From Silvanigrellales bacterium (lineage in GTDB: Bacteria > Bdellovibrionota_B > Oligoflexia > Silvanigrellales > Silvanigrellaceae), in contig JADCJN010000134.1 in NCBI GenBank assembly GCA_020247005.1, positions 1-52,335 on the forward strand: a stretch of 52,335 nucleotides of DNA, given 5' to 3'. The notes beneath the pieces are model-generated. The model was not told the DNA's origin. It worked only from the letters and a program-made list of their open reading frames with translations, and made no database searches. Shown here in pieces: positions 1 through 8,990 of this stretch (position 1 is its first letter; the number at the start of each line of letters is the position of its first letter). A program made the position numbers and the translations under genes.

Positions 1-261
1 CGACATTCCGGGGGCCGGAGGGCGGGTCACGCACAGTTGGCGCGAAGATAAGCCGTGTGCAAGTCTAGCTCGGTCAGGCTACACCATGAAGCGAGGCGTT
101 CCCCGGTCGCCCCAGGGGTGCGAAGCACCCCTGCGCCTAAGGTATATCGGTGTTTCATTTCGCGATGAACTGCAAGACAACCTTCTAGCTCGAATCTTCA
201 AAGCTACTTTAAGCAACGCCGCACGTTCACGTATCGGCCCTCGGACGCTCCTAGACCTAGG
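1..261. other. Left-edge intergenic sequence, no gene recognised
   Basis: No reading frame here resembles a protein I know. A short frame opening at 86 runs into the 3' end of the membrane protein on the other strand and has no good ribosome site. The one visible structure is a 9-bp perfect hairpin (113-121 with 125-133, loop GAA). It has no following T-run, so it is not a clear intrinsic terminator. The stretch may hold the end of a transcriptional unit lying outside the window. Confidence 0.4.
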
Positions 262-1788
262 TCACTCGATCACCACCACCGAAGACGGCAGCACATTTGG
301 GTCCTCCAGCGACTTGAGAGGGGGAATCAAGGCAACCTTAGCGTTCCTAACGAGAGCTGCCCTCTCGGGAATTACGAGTTCCTGAGGCAGAACGCATGCA
401 ACATAGGAAATATTGGAGAATCTCGAAAATTGCTCGGGGTAAGCGGAAACGCTCCAAGCCTTTTCGCCAAACTTGAGATCGTGGCAATCCCCAACCATCA
501 CGGAAGCCCCACTGTCGAACACCTTCTGCAGTCGCGCGTTCTGGACCCGTGACATAAGTGCGAGCTGCAAATTGTACATCACCCGATCGGGACCACGCCA
601 GGAATAATGAGTGTCGTAAACTTCCTGCCCCCTCTGTTCGAACGTGCCATACACAGCACGGGTCAGAGGATCGAACGACAGAAATTGAGCGACAACTGAC
701 AAGGCCCCGAGCCCTAGGAGCGCAGACGCGCCCCATCGCGTATCGCAGCGCAGAAGGGCCAAGGCACCCAAAACCAGTAGGGGAAAGAGCGCCGGAAGGC
801 CGTAGCGGGGGATGGTCCAGGTAGGAAAGGGAAAAACGAACAGCGCGTAGACAAGAACGCAAAGAGCAGCCACCGGGAAAAGCCGAGCGCGTTGCTCCCG
901 GTGGCGCAACCACATCAGAACGGCAAATGCGCCGCCCAATAAGGAAACCCAATTGAAGTTGACCAAAAAAGCATTGGCGAGGTTCTGCCGAAAATAGACC
1001 GAAGTGAAACCTCCCAAGAGCGCATGCAATGCGACGGTGAAGGGATTCCCGCCCGAGCTGTTTCCCATAATCTCATTATTCCAAGCCCCTCCTCCCTTGA
1101 ACGCAAGGAAGGACATCCAGCCAGCCGCCACGAAAGCCACCGGAAGACAAATGCCCGAGGCCGTCCCAATACGTCGCCGCCACGAGGTGCGTTCGGAAAA
1201 GAGAACTGCCAGGCCAAACGCGCCAACGAAAACAAGCGCGGTCTGTTTGACGAGGCCAAACGCGCATAGGGCGATAGCAAGCAGAACCCATTTACGGCGC
1301 AAGTAGAACAAAAGGCAGGACGCCGTCGTGAGAACGATCAGACCTTCGCTCATCATGAACCTGAAGCAACTGACGAGTAGAGGATTCATCGAAAGCACAA
1401 ATGCAGCAAGGGCCGACATACGCGGTGAGGCGCTCTCCGAAAAAATATTGAACAAGACCAGTCCAAGCCAGACAAGCAGAAGGAGCCCCATGAGCGCCAA
1501 GGAAAGCGGCCTTTGCCCGAACAAAGCGAAGCCCAAGGAATTGAAGATATAGATTAGCGGAGGATGCGTGCTTCCTCCGCGGTTTTCGAGCAAGCCACCC
1601 ACACCACTCCGGTAGAAGACGAAGGACTCGCGCAGATTCACCATCGCGTCTAGGTCGGGCGCATCGCCTGCCCAAGGCAACACAGCAACACAGGACCAAA
1701 GGGCGAAAGCCATCACGAGTAAAATCAATGCCCGTGTTCGAGTCAATTTCAAATTTCCGAGACGCTGGCGACGCAAAAATTCTTTCAT
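262..1788 (-). CDS. GT39-like polytopic membrane glycosyltransferase
   Basis: A 508-residue integral membrane protein with about ten hydrophobic helices. After the first helix (about residues 19-40) an acidic loop carries GDAPDLDA, and a following segment has GGSTHPPLIY. This arrangement of an acidic first periplasmic loop plus an HPPL-type motif is typical of the dolichyl-phosphate-mannose mannosyltransferase/ArnT superfamily (PMT_2, GT39/GT83), which transfers sugars from polyprenyl-phosphate carriers in the periplasm. The acceptor cannot be read from sequence. The gene starts at ATG 1788, 26 bases after the stop of the DUF2298 gene on the same strand, so the two are probably co-transcribed. 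Family assignment is fairly safe; substrate is unknown. Confidence 0.7.
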   Translation of the reverse strand: MKEFLRRQRLGNLKLTRTRALILLVMAFALWSCVAVLPWAGDAPDLDAMVNLRESFVFYRSGVGGLLENRGGSTHPPLIYIFNSLGFALFGQRPLSLALMGLLLLVWLGLVLFNIFSESASPRMSALAAFVLSMNPLLVSCFRFMMSEGLIVLTTASCLLFYLRRKWVLLAIALCAFGLVKQTALVFVGAFGLAVLFSERTSWRRRIGTASGICLPVAFVAAGWMSFLAFKGGGAWNNEIMGNSSGGNPFTVALHALLGGFTSVYFRQNLANAFLVNFNWVSLLGGAFAVLMWLRHREQRARLFPVAALCVLVYALFVFPFPTWTIPRYGLPALFPLLVLGALALLRCDTRWGASALLGLGALSVVAQFLSFDPLTRAVYGTFEQRGQEVYDTHYSWRGPDRVMYNLQLALMSRVQNARLQKVFDSGASVMVGDCHDLKFGEKAWSVSAYPEQFSRFSNISYVACVLPQELVIPERAALVRNAKVALIPPLKSLEDPNVLPSSVVVIE

Positions 1789-1814
1789 GGTTGGTTCATC
1801 CCAAAATTATAAAT

Positions 1815-4097
1815 TCAGTCATCTAGAGCAACGAGCCCGTAGGCGCCGTCTCGCCAAACAACCGGGCCAAGCGCTTTCGAAAGACTTTCGAGGGTCACAC
1901 CTGCGTTGTTTTTTTCTTCCAACGGACCAAACGCAAAGTGCGTGACCTTCCATTTCTTCAGCAGGTTCAACACAGAGGGCGGCACCAGAACCCCCTCGCG
2001 GGCCGACGCGTAAACGTCTTTCATGGCCTTTTCTCGTTCGAGCAACACCTCCCAAGTGGAACGCCCTTTGTCGGGGCCGGGGGAAGTCATCACATTGTGA
2101 AACAAGTAAGAATGGCCGCCCCATCCACACAACGCCGTGCGGCCACTGAAGGCCGAAAGGCGACCAAACTCTCCGTACGCGCCCACCTTGGGAGGAACAC
2201 CGCATTCCTCGGCCAAAACCACCGTGTCTTTTAAGCGTGAAAGAACATCAATGAGCTTGGCATCTGCAGGATTTTTCTCCGAGAGATACAGAGCGCCGTT
2301 CAGAGTGGGAGAGTGGGCACGTTCCTGGGTTCGCAAGACGGTGGTGCCCTTCTGCACCAACACAAGTACGCTCGCAAAACCCAGCACAAGGAGCGCTCCC
2401 AGTGCGCGTGCGGGCTTTGGAACCGACAACCACCAGCGCGAGGGAACAAAAGCGGCTGCCACGGCCAAAGGAACAAGATGGAACGTTTCGAATTGAAACC
2501 GAAAGACCGTGTTGTATCTCATGTACTCACGGCCCATATCCCAATTCATAGCAAAAAATTCAGGCACGACGTAGAGCGCTGTGACGCCTGCAAGAAGGCT
2601 CCCGCGCAGTGCCTTTTCATCTGCGGAAACCTCCTCTTTTTCCACGAGCCAAAGCAGAAACCCGAGAACGCCAAAGGCGACGCCAGCCGAAGGGTACCCG
2701 ACAGCAAGTAGGCAGGCACCCGTTGCACCGTAAGCAAGAATGCCGATGAGATTCGTACGAGGAACCTCGGCACGCGCCGGTGATCGCACCATTCCAATAA
2801 CGCACAACACCAACAAGAGTCCCAAAAAAACAAAATGCGTGAAATGGACATTCGCGAAGTCTGCAAGCGTCGTGGCGATGTCGGGCGGCACAGCATACGT
2901 CTTCAGCGATGCCGTGGGCATCCGTGTAAGGAAAGGAAGCGTGAACGCCAAGCACCATCCCAGTGCTGAAAGCAGGCCGAAAAAAGGCACACGATGAGTC
3001 TTGAATTCTGTGTTGCTCACAAGGTGAAGCGTGAAGGCGAGGTAGAAGGCGACAAGCACGAACACGCTCATGCCATGCGATTGCAAAATAGCTGCCGACA
3101 AAATTCCAAGGAGCAGGGCAATTCCATGCCGTAGCTTGGTGCGTTCTGTTACCAGGAAAATGAAGAGAACGACGTGCGACACCTGCATGAAAATAACAGC
3201 ACTGTGAGCATGGTTGTCGGCCCACACCCAATTCCAGAGCGGGTACTCGTTCACCGTGTTGGGAACAATGCGGCTCAGGGGCCAGAGCTCGAAACGCCCC
3301 TCACGAAGCTGCATGAGCCCACGCGCGGGCGCGGACAGCCACGGAAGAAAAGCGACCGCGGTGGCGGAAAGCACCTGCGCCTTTATGGACAAAGAAGGGC
3401 CCACCCGCTGCGGCAGAAGCAGACCCGCAGCAAGTGCCACCCCAAGCCCCAGAGCAAGGAACCAGGTGTCGCCGATGTGGAAAAAGTGAGCCGCCACGTT
3501 CGTGCCACCCGAAAGCTCCTGCCACAACCGCGCCACCACACCCGGGAGGGCTTTCGGCAGAACGTAGTAGGTCACCGCTTCTTGTGAGAGCCAAACATCT
3601 TCTGGCGGAAAACCCGACCCTCGAAGAAACGACGACAGAAAGTGCATGTTGAAGAGCTTTTCGCCGCCCAACGCGCCCGGGTTGAACTGAATGTCCGAAA
3701 AGAAGCGTCGTGGCCAAAGGAAACAGAGGTTCGCGAGCACTACTGTGACCACCGCCGCCGCGCTTGAAGCGAACTTCCATGGCTTGGGCAACCCCACGTT
3801 CGTCGCCTCAGCTTCCCTCTTTCGTGCTTCAAAGATTTTGGCATTCTTCCAAAGGTTTGCGGTCAGCAAGCCGAAAAACGTCAGCCCAAAAGCAACAACG
3901 TGGGACTCTACGGCCATGGCCAGGAGCGCAAAGCCCAACAGAAAAATCGCAGTGCCGAGCGCGAGCGACAGCAAGGTGAAGGCATAGGCCCCGTTGCGCC
4001 CCTGCGCGTGTTCCTTGCCTAAGGCGTCCACAACAAAAGGTCGGACAAGAAGTCCGGGTGCCAAAGCAACCGCCCAAAATACAATCAACGCAAGCAT
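1815..4097 (-). CDS. DUF2298 (YYY-domain) multi-pass membrane protein
   Basis: A 760-residue protein, hydrophobic nearly throughout, with more than ten predicted membrane helices. Two segments match the DUF2298/Chlor_Arch_YYY family. One is GGEKLFNMHFL followed by GFPPEDVWL and YYVLP (about residues 144-181). The other is NEYPLWNWVWADNHAHS (about 283-299), where the family usually has a hydrophobic NEFPFFSF-type stretch followed by G/A-D-x-H-x-H. A later segment near residue 510 (NWDMGREYMRYNTVFRF) is also family-like. DUF2298 proteins are thought to be membrane glycosyltransferase-like enzymes, but none is well characterised to my knowledge. Its neighbour is a GT39-like protein, supporting a role in envelope glycosylation. 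It is divergent from queG across 79 bases. Confidence 0.7.
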   Translation of the reverse strand: MLALIVFWAVALAPGLLVRPFVVDALGKEHAQGRNGAYAFTLLSLALGTAIFLLGFALLAMAVESHVVAFGLTFFGLLTANLWKNAKIFEARKREAEATNVGLPKPWKFASSAAAVVTVVLANLCFLWPRRFFSDIQFNPGALGGEKLFNMHFLSSFLRGSGFPPEDVWLSQEAVTYYVLPKALPGVVARLWQELSGGTNVAAHFFHIGDTWFLALGLGVALAAGLLLPQRVGPSLSIKAQVLSATAVAFLPWLSAPARGLMQLREGRFELWPLSRIVPNTVNEYPLWNWVWADNHAHSAVIFMQVSHVVLFIFLVTERTKLRHGIALLLGILSAAILQSHGMSVFVLVAFYLAFTLHLVSNTEFKTHRVPFFGLLSALGWCLAFTLPFLTRMPTASLKTYAVPPDIATTLADFANVHFTHFVFLGLLLVLCVIGMVRSPARAEVPRTNLIGILAYGATGACLLAVGYPSAGVAFGVLGFLLWLVEKEEVSADEKALRGSLLAGVTALYVVPEFFAMNWDMGREYMRYNTVFRFQFETFHLVPLAVAAAFVPSRWWLSVPKPARALGALLVLGFASVLVLVQKGTTVLRTQERAHSPTLNGALYLSEKNPADAKLIDVLSRLKDTVVLAEECGVPPKVGAYGEFGRLSAFSGRTALCGWGGHSYLFHNVMTSPGPDKGRSTWEVLLEREKAMKDVYASAREGVLVPPSVLNLLKKWKVTHFAFGPLEEKNNAGVTLESLSKALGPVVWRDGAYGLVALDD

Positions 4098-4176
4098 GAT
4101 TTTGCGGCCTTCCCTCTTCGAGGATGTGAGACACTATGTTAACTGCCCCACTGTGTTTCAGGGAAGGAGTCGCGTC

Positions 4177-5376
4177 GTGAAGCGAACATTTTCTGGCTTC
4201 TGGCCTCTTCGCCTGCCCGTGGCTGAAGCCCTCGCACAGGCGGGTTTTGATGTTTCTGCGGCTCTCGACGTGGGCGAGGCCGCAAGAGCGGGCTGGCTCG
4301 AACCCGACCTCGAACGTTGGCGCCAATGGATTGCTGCGGGTGCCCATGCCGACATGCATTTCATGGAAGAAAATGAGGGCGCAAGGGCCGATGCACGCCT
4401 CGTTCTGCAAGACGCGTTGTCGGCCATCGTTGTTCTGGTTCCTTATGCCACGGGGAACCGCGTCCGGAGAGCCGAAAAAACCAAGGGACCTTCCGACGCC
4501 GAACCACGTCTCTCGGAAGGAGAGTCAGACGTGCTTCCCGGAGAGCGTCCTCTTCTTGGAGCAGTAGCCCGTTACGCTCGTGGCGCCGACTATCACAAAG
4601 TCATTAAGAAACGACTCGATGCTGCTGCGCAACTTCTTTTTGCTCAAAACCCCGCGCTCCGCTGGCGCGTGGTTGTCGACTCAATTCCCTTTTTCGACCG
4701 CGCACACGCGCGCGAAGCCGGGCTTGGATTCGTCGGCAAAAACTCCATGCTCTTGCGTCCCGGCATGGGAAGTTACTTTTTCATTGCAACGCTTCTCACA
4801 AACCAATCTGTCGATTGGCTTGCAGACTCAAAAAGTAGCGAGCGTGAAACGACACGTGCAGAGCGCATCGCAAGCCTTTCTTGCGGCGACTGCCGGGCGT
4901 GCCTTGACGTCTGCCCCACAAACGCCCTGCCTTCCGCTTATTTCCTCGATGCCTCGCGGTGCCTCAGTTACTTCACAATAGAACACCGAGACATCGTTCC
5001 CGATGAATTCCTTCCTTCGTTTAAAGACACCCTTTACGGTTGCGACGCGTGTCAAGAGGTGTGTCCCTACAATTTTTCCACACTCGACTTGCTGCGGATA
5101 GCGGACATCTCAAAACCCCGAGAGAGCCTTCTCCAGCATTCCGCCCGCGACCTTGCGCTTTTGACTCGTGACCAATACGAGACGTGGTTTGGTGGCATGG
5201 CTATGACGCGTGCGAAATACGGTGGGTTGATTCGCAACGCGCTCTATTTTCTTTACGCGAACGGCGACCCGGAACTCCCCAGCCTGCTTTTACAGAGAAA
5301 GAACGATGCCGAGCCCTTGGTTGCACGCACGGTGCGGCAACTCGGAAACCTTATTTCGAAAAAGGCGCCTGCTTGA
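4177..5376 (+). CDS. queG: Epoxyqueuosine reductase QueG
   Basis: Catalyses the last step of tRNA queuosine synthesis, reducing epoxyqueuosine in the wobble position using cobalamin and two 4Fe-4S clusters. With the start used here it has 399 residues. Features seen: ARYARGADYHKVIKKRL (about 131-147), VDSIPF with the likely catalytic Asp168, and ferredoxin-like cysteines C236/C239/C242/C246 and C289/C292/C296, with C262 between them. The C-terminus is HEAT-like. The frame is open upstream to 3994, but that would overlap the divergent gene. GTG 4177 is preceded by GGAAGGAG at 4162-4169 and gives the usual family N-terminus, so I chose it. It faces the htrA-like gene 41 bases downstream. The window also carries tgt, an earlier step of the pathway. 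Confidence 0.93.
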   Translation: MKRTFSGFWPLRLPVAEALAQAGFDVSAALDVGEAARAGWLEPDLERWRQWIAAGAHADMHFMEENEGARADARLVLQDALSAIVVLVPYATGNRVRRAEKTKGPSDAEPRLSEGESDVLPGERPLLGAVARYARGADYHKVIKKRLDAAAQLLFAQNPALRWRVVVDSIPFFDRAHAREAGLGFVGKNSMLLRPGMGSYFFIATLLTNQSVDWLADSKSSERETTRAERIASLSCGDCRACLDVCPTNALPSAYFLDASRCLSYFTIEHRDIVPDEFLPSFKDTLYGCDACQEVCPYNFSTLDLLRIADISKPRESLLQHSARDLALLTRDQYETWFGGMAMTRAKYGGLIRNALYFLYANGDPELPSLLLQRKNDAEPLVARTVRQLGNLISKKAPA

Positions 5377-5417
5377 GCCGAGCTCCTCTGACCTCAAGGC
5401 AAACTTCAATAAAAACC

Positions 5418-6542
5418 TCAGTACAGGCCTTCCACTCTTTCCACTTCAGAGTTCGCAGGCAAGGCACCCAGCGTCACTTGCACGCGCAGGGGTGTTCCTT
5501 TGCGAAACACCTTGAGCTCGACCTTGCGCCCCACGGGCAACGCATCCATGACGCGAAGAATGTCGTTGGCATGACGCACTGACTTTTCGTTCACGGCGAG
5601 AATAACGTCTCCCGCCTCGAGGCCAGCCGTGTGGGCCGGCGAGCCTTTCGCCAGGTTTTGCACAACAACGCCAAAGCTTTCGTCTCGCACGGCGAGGTCG
5701 TCGTCTTTCAGGTCAAGACTCACGATGCCAAGCCATGTGCGGCGAGCCTTGCGAAGACCCATGATGAGGTCGGTCACCTTGCGTGCAGTTTCCGATGGAA
5801 TTGCAAAAGAAATGCCGCGCGCGTCGGAAAGGAGAGCAGTGTTGATGCCAATCACCTCTCCGCGGGCGTTGAACAGTGGTCCGCCAGAGTTTCCCGGATT
5901 CACAGCTGCGTCGGTTTGAATGAAGTCGTCGAAGGGGCCTTGACCAATGGTGCGGTTGCGCGCCGACAAAATACCACTTGTTACGGTGTGACCATAGCCA
6001 AAGGGGTTTCCGATGGTAAAAACCCCTTCGCCAATGCGGGTGCGTTCGCTGCTGCCAAAGGCAAGATTTGTGGCTTCATCAACCCGTTCGACTTTCAAAA
6101 CCGCGATGTCGGTGCGGGCATCACTCCCCACGACGCGAGCCTTCACAGGGTAACGCCTCCCGTGAACAACAACGTCGATGCTCTGCGCGTCTTTCACCAC
6201 ATGGTGGTTCGTGACGATGTATTCCTTCCCTCGAATAAAGAAACCCGATCCTTGCGAACGGGCATCCCGGACGGCTCCACCAACCCCTGGGAAAAGAAAC
6301 AGATCGAAGAAACGGTCGGTGCGTGCCGCAGGGCTCCCAGCCGAAGCAACTGCTTCGTTCTTGTCGGGATCCCTCACAATGTCTCGCGTGCGGATGTTCA
6401 CGACACCCGCCATGACCCGCTGAACCGTGCTGGCGATGTCAACGGTCTGCACGGCGAATGCGCAGTGGGGCCCCCCGAGAGCACCGACCGTCGCAAAAAG
6501 TCTGAATGTAAAGAGGGTGAGTTCCCTCGCGCGCATCTGCAT
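5418..6542 (-). CDS. HtrA/Deg-family periplasmic serine protease with PDZ domain
   Basis: A trypsin-fold S1C protease of the DegP/DegS class, which degrades or senses misfolded envelope proteins. A hydrophobic N-terminus (about residues 8-30) is a signal peptide or anchor. With ATG 6542 as start (374 residues) the triad is His114 (NHHVV), Asp145 (ARTDIAVLKV) and Ser219 in NPGNSGGP. A single PDZ domain follows (about 275-365, with GLEAGDVILAVNEKSV), as in DegS, whereas DegP/DegQ have two. The frame is open to a GTG at 6557 that touches the neighbouring frame; no strong ribosome site distinguishes the possible starts (6557, 6542, 6536). It is convergent with queG. Confidence 0.9.
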   Translation of the reverse strand: MQMRARELTLFTFRLFATVGALGGPHCAFAVQTVDIASTVQRVMAGVVNIRTRDIVRDPDKNEAVASAGSPAARTDRFFDLFLFPGVGGAVRDARSQGSGFFIRGKEYIVTNHHVVKDAQSIDVVVHGRRYPVKARVVGSDARTDIAVLKVERVDEATNLAFGSSERTRIGEGVFTIGNPFGYGHTVTSGILSARNRTIGQGPFDDFIQTDAAVNPGNSGGPLFNARGEVIGINTALLSDARGISFAIPSETARKVTDLIMGLRKARRTWLGIVSLDLKDDDLAVRDESFGVVVQNLAKGSPAHTAGLEAGDVILAVNEKSVRHANDILRVMDALPVGRKVELKVFRKGTPLRVQVTLGALPANSEVERVEGLY

Positions 6543-6632
6543 ACGGAAGGCTAACACATGACAATGTGGCGCGAGCTGGCTAAAGTTTGCCGGGTGGGTT
6601 TCGCTCTCTGCACTTTGGCCGAGGTTTTTTTC

Positions 6633-7445
6633 ATGTTTCGAGTCCTTTCTTGTGTGGGCGTGGCGCTGGGCCTGCTGGTGGCCTGTCAGAGCACGAAACC
6701 CGTGCTCATGGGCATTCAGCCAGAGTTCGCAGCCGTGAACCCTTCCCGCATTCTTGCTGTTCCGGTGTTCGCGCTGCCAAACCCCGGTCGACCGTCGGAG
6801 GTCGACGTCACTTTATTTGAAGGCGACGGTGCGAACAAAGCTGTTGAAACAGCGGTGTTGGGCGCATTCAAAAACCAACCCAACGTGAACGGCGTCAGTT
6901 TTCAGGCGGTGGGGCGTGCCCTTGGAAACACTCCGAACGCCTGGTCGCGCATGGCGGAGATCCTGAAAGCAACCTCCGCACGGCTCACTTCCACAGTGGA
7001 GGGCGAGCGTGCCACCTTGGGCAAAGACTGTCTTTCACGACGAAATTTTCTTGATTTTTATGTGCATTGCCTCGCCACACAGAAGGCTTGGGTCGATGAG
7101 CTCAATGCTCTCTCCACGCTCATCTTGAATGCCGACAGCGCGCTTCTCACCGTGGTGACAGAGCTTCGCAGCGGTTCAAGTCCTGCCGCAGCAGGCACAG
7201 CCCGTGCTGCAGGCACGGCGCCGCTGCCGTCTCTCGAGGGCGAAGTGGTGGTTCTTATTGTTGACACCAACACGGGAAAGCTCATTTGGGGACGTGAAGG
7301 GCGTGAGAGCGTGGTCGGGGAGGCCCAAGGTACGACCACGCTTCCCGACGCGTCGGCGCTCTTCTCGAAACTCTTTTCCGACGCCTTCTGGAATGATTTT
7401 CCGGGGCGCCGGAAGCCTGCGGCCCAGGAGACCCCTGGAAAATGA
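6633..7445 (+). CDS. Predicted lipoprotein of unknown function
   Basis: Starting at ATG 6633 the 270-residue product opens with a basic residue, a hydrophobic stretch and the lipobox LLVAC, so it should be lipidated and anchored in the outer or inner membrane. The frame continues up to 6558, but the lipobox position and a GAGG at 6621-6624 favour the internal start. The rest is soluble. It has an Ala/Gly-rich linker near residues 180-195, then a domain with VVLIVDTNTGKLIWGREG that resembles the C-terminal strand-helix of some envelope-assembly lipoproteins. I do not recognise the family. The stop overlaps the start of the dCMP deaminase gene by four bases (ATGA), so the two are translationally coupled. 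Confidence 0.7.
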   Translation: MFRVLSCVGVALGLLVACQSTKPVLMGIQPEFAAVNPSRILAVPVFALPNPGRPSEVDVTLFEGDGANKAVETAVLGAFKNQPNVNGVSFQAVGRALGNTPNAWSRMAEILKATSARLTSTVEGERATLGKDCLSRRNFLDFYVHCLATQKAWVDELNALSTLILNADSALLTVVTELRSGSSPAAAGTARAAGTAPLPSLEGEVVVLIVDTNTGKLIWGREGRESVVGEAQGTTTLPDASALFSKLFSDAFWNDFPGRRKPAAQETPGK

Positions 7446-7948
7446 GCAAAAACGACCTCGAGGGCGACCGAAAGACGTTTCCCATCCTGAACATCAATTA
7501 TGAAAACAGACGCGCGGTTCAACGCCCTACGTGGGACGAATACTTTCTTGACCTCGCGGATGCGGTTTCAACCCGTTCTCATGATGGCGAAACCCAAGTG
7601 GGCGTAGTTGTTGTCGACGAAACCCGCCGTATTCTTGCGACGGGCTACAATGGCTTTCCTCCCGGGTGCGACGATAAGGCTTTGCCCAACCTTCGCCCCG
7701 ACAAATATCCGTTCATGGTTCATGCTGAGATGAATGCCATCGCGAGTTCCCGCCAGGACCTCCGCAACTCAACTCTGTATGTGACTTGGAGTCCCTGCAG
7801 AGATTGTGCCAAAGCCATTATCACGGCGGGAGTGAAAACCGTTGTTTACAGGCGTGAGTATCGAAACGAAGATTTTGAGTTTGTTATACATTTCTTACGT
7901 TCCTGCGGCATTGAAGTGCGCCATACTCCCGAACAACGCGAAACATAA
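7442..7948 (+). CDS. Deoxycytidylate (dCMP) deaminase-like protein
   Basis: A 168-residue zinc-dependent cytidine-deaminase-fold enzyme, expected to deaminate dCMP to dUMP for thymidylate synthesis. Zinc and catalytic motifs are clear: HAEMNAI (His ligand and proton-shuttling Glu) and SPCRDC (two Cys ligands). GYNGFPPG is typical of the dCMP deaminase subgroup. The insert between this loop and HAEMN is short and lacks the extra Cys/His residues of allosterically regulated ComEB-type enzymes, so regulation by dCTP/dTTP may be absent. It overlaps the preceding lipoprotein gene by ATGA, and no terminator is visible after it. Confidence 0.85.
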   Translation: MSKNDLEGDRKTFPILNINYENRRAVQRPTWDEYFLDLADAVSTRSHDGETQVGVVVVDETRRILATGYNGFPPGCDDKALPNLRPDKYPFMVHAEMNAIASSRQDLRNSTLYVTWSPCRDCAKAIITAGVKTVVYRREYRNEDFEFVIHFLRSCGIEVRHTPEQRET

Positions 7949-8118
7949 ATCGTGTCAAAGGTATTTGCGTTCTTGAAATGTTCTGCTAGTTCTGATCTCA
8001 TGCGCTTGTCGCTTTCCGGCCGAGAGTCTTGGACGCTCAGCCAATTTATAAACGGGTGTTCTTCCGCAGAAGGGTTCCAGCCTTTTTTCCGCGCGAAGCA
8101 CTCCAGGGCCTTTCCCGA

Positions 8119-8850
8119 ATGAACAGTCATTCCGCGTCCGCGCCGGCCTCCTCTCCTACGGAGCCTCCGCACCGCACGGTCCACAACCGTTTTCAAAGCC
8201 GTCTGCGTTCCGTTGGCCTTGCTCTTTGCCCCGCGGCGGCCTCCCTGACTCTCGTTCCAGCCAACGGGGTGCTTGCCAGCCCTGCAAGCGGTAATTTTAC
8301 TCATCTTGTTTCGACCACCGCATCGACGTCGAATTTCGTGGTCATCCGCTCCTTCGCCAAGGGAGCCCTCACATCGTCTGCCCAAGCAGCCTCCGGACAG
8401 GGCAGCGGCGCCGCTGAACGCGTGGAGCTCGACGCGGGTGCGCTTTCCTCTTTCGTCGCCGCACACAAACTTGCCCTTCGTCCGGTCTTTCTTCACTTTT
8501 CGTCCATGGCGAGCCAAAAAGAGCGTCAGTCTGTCATCGGACTGCGCGGGAATGAAGTGTGGCGGTACGACCTCGGAAGCGCAGCTCCTTCTCGGCGCAT
8601 TTCCCGCTTGGGCATTTCCGTTTCTCTGAGCGAGAGCCTGCGCGCCGAGCACGAAAGTGCTGTTGTCGACTCCAAGGTCATTCTTGCGTATCAGCCCACT
8701 ATTGATCTTCCGAATGGGGATGCTGCGACAGAAGCGGGCGCGCCCGTGTACTCCTTTGTGCGCAATGGAAAGGCACTTTATCAGGTGAACCGCTCGGGCG
8801 AGGGCTCTTTCACCATCACGCAAATCGGTGTGGTTGAAGACTCCCAGTGA
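8119..8850 (+). CDS. Probable secreted protein of unknown function
   Basis: A 243-residue product from ATG 8119. The N-terminus has a long Ser/Ala/Pro-rich and Arg-containing segment, followed by a hydrophobic stretch (about residues 34-53), resembling a long signal peptide. The mature part has no motif I recognise. The frame extends upstream to a TTG at 8029 and no ribosome site decides between them. A 376-residue frame on the opposite strand is a shadow: it lacks family motifs and has a biased Arg/Lys composition. The gene ends at 8850 inside a strong terminator hairpin, so it is transcribed separately from groES. Confidence 0.55.
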   Translation: MNSHSASAPASSPTEPPHRTVHNRFQSRLRSVGLALCPAAASLTLVPANGVLASPASGNFTHLVSTTASTSNFVVIRSFAKGALTSSAQAASGQGSGAAERVELDAGALSSFVAAHKLALRPVFLHFSSMASQKERQSVIGLRGNEVWRYDLGSAAPSRRISRLGISVSLSESLRAEHESAVVDSKVILAYQPTIDLPNGDAATEAGAPVYSFVRNGKALYQVNRSGEGSFTITQIGVVEDSQ

Positions 8851-8869
8851 CTCTGGGAGTTTCTTTTTC
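8840..8869 (+). terminator. Rho-independent terminator before groES
   Basis: An 8-bp perfect stem (8840-8847 with 8853-8860) and 5-base loop are followed by a T-rich tract at 8861-8868. The stem overlaps the stop codon of the preceding gene, and it insulates groESL from upstream transcription. Confidence 0.85.
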
Positions 8870-8881
8870 GTTCGGGACACC

Positions 8882-8910
8882 TTGACACCGAGTTCACCGC
8901 GTTTAGCTTC
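8882..8910 (+). promoter_or_regulatory. Candidate groESL promoter
   Basis: TTGACA at 8882-8887 is a perfect -35 hexamer between the terminator and groES. The -10 is poor: TTTAGC at 8902-8907 has only 14 bases of spacing. I see no CIRCE repeat between here and groES. The call rests mainly on position and the -35 match. Confidence 0.3.
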
Positions 8911-8990
8911 GCCGATGCAAGAGCATACGCTTTTTTCTATGCGTGAGCCCGCAATCGCGCGTGCTCCGTTGTGCATCGGAGGTTCCCTTC

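Noticed and set aside
113-133. 9-bp hairpin near the left edge as a terminator
   Set aside because: No T-run on either strand; kept only as a structure note.
5631-6554. 307-residue plus-strand frame opposite the HtrA-like protease
   Set aside because: Shadow of a well-supported protease; no ribosome site or motif.
7846-8976. 376-residue minus-strand frame covering the secreted-protein gene before groES
   Set aside because: Arg/Lys/Gly-rich with no family features, and it crosses the terminator; the plus-strand frame ends exactly at that terminator and has a signal-like N-terminus.
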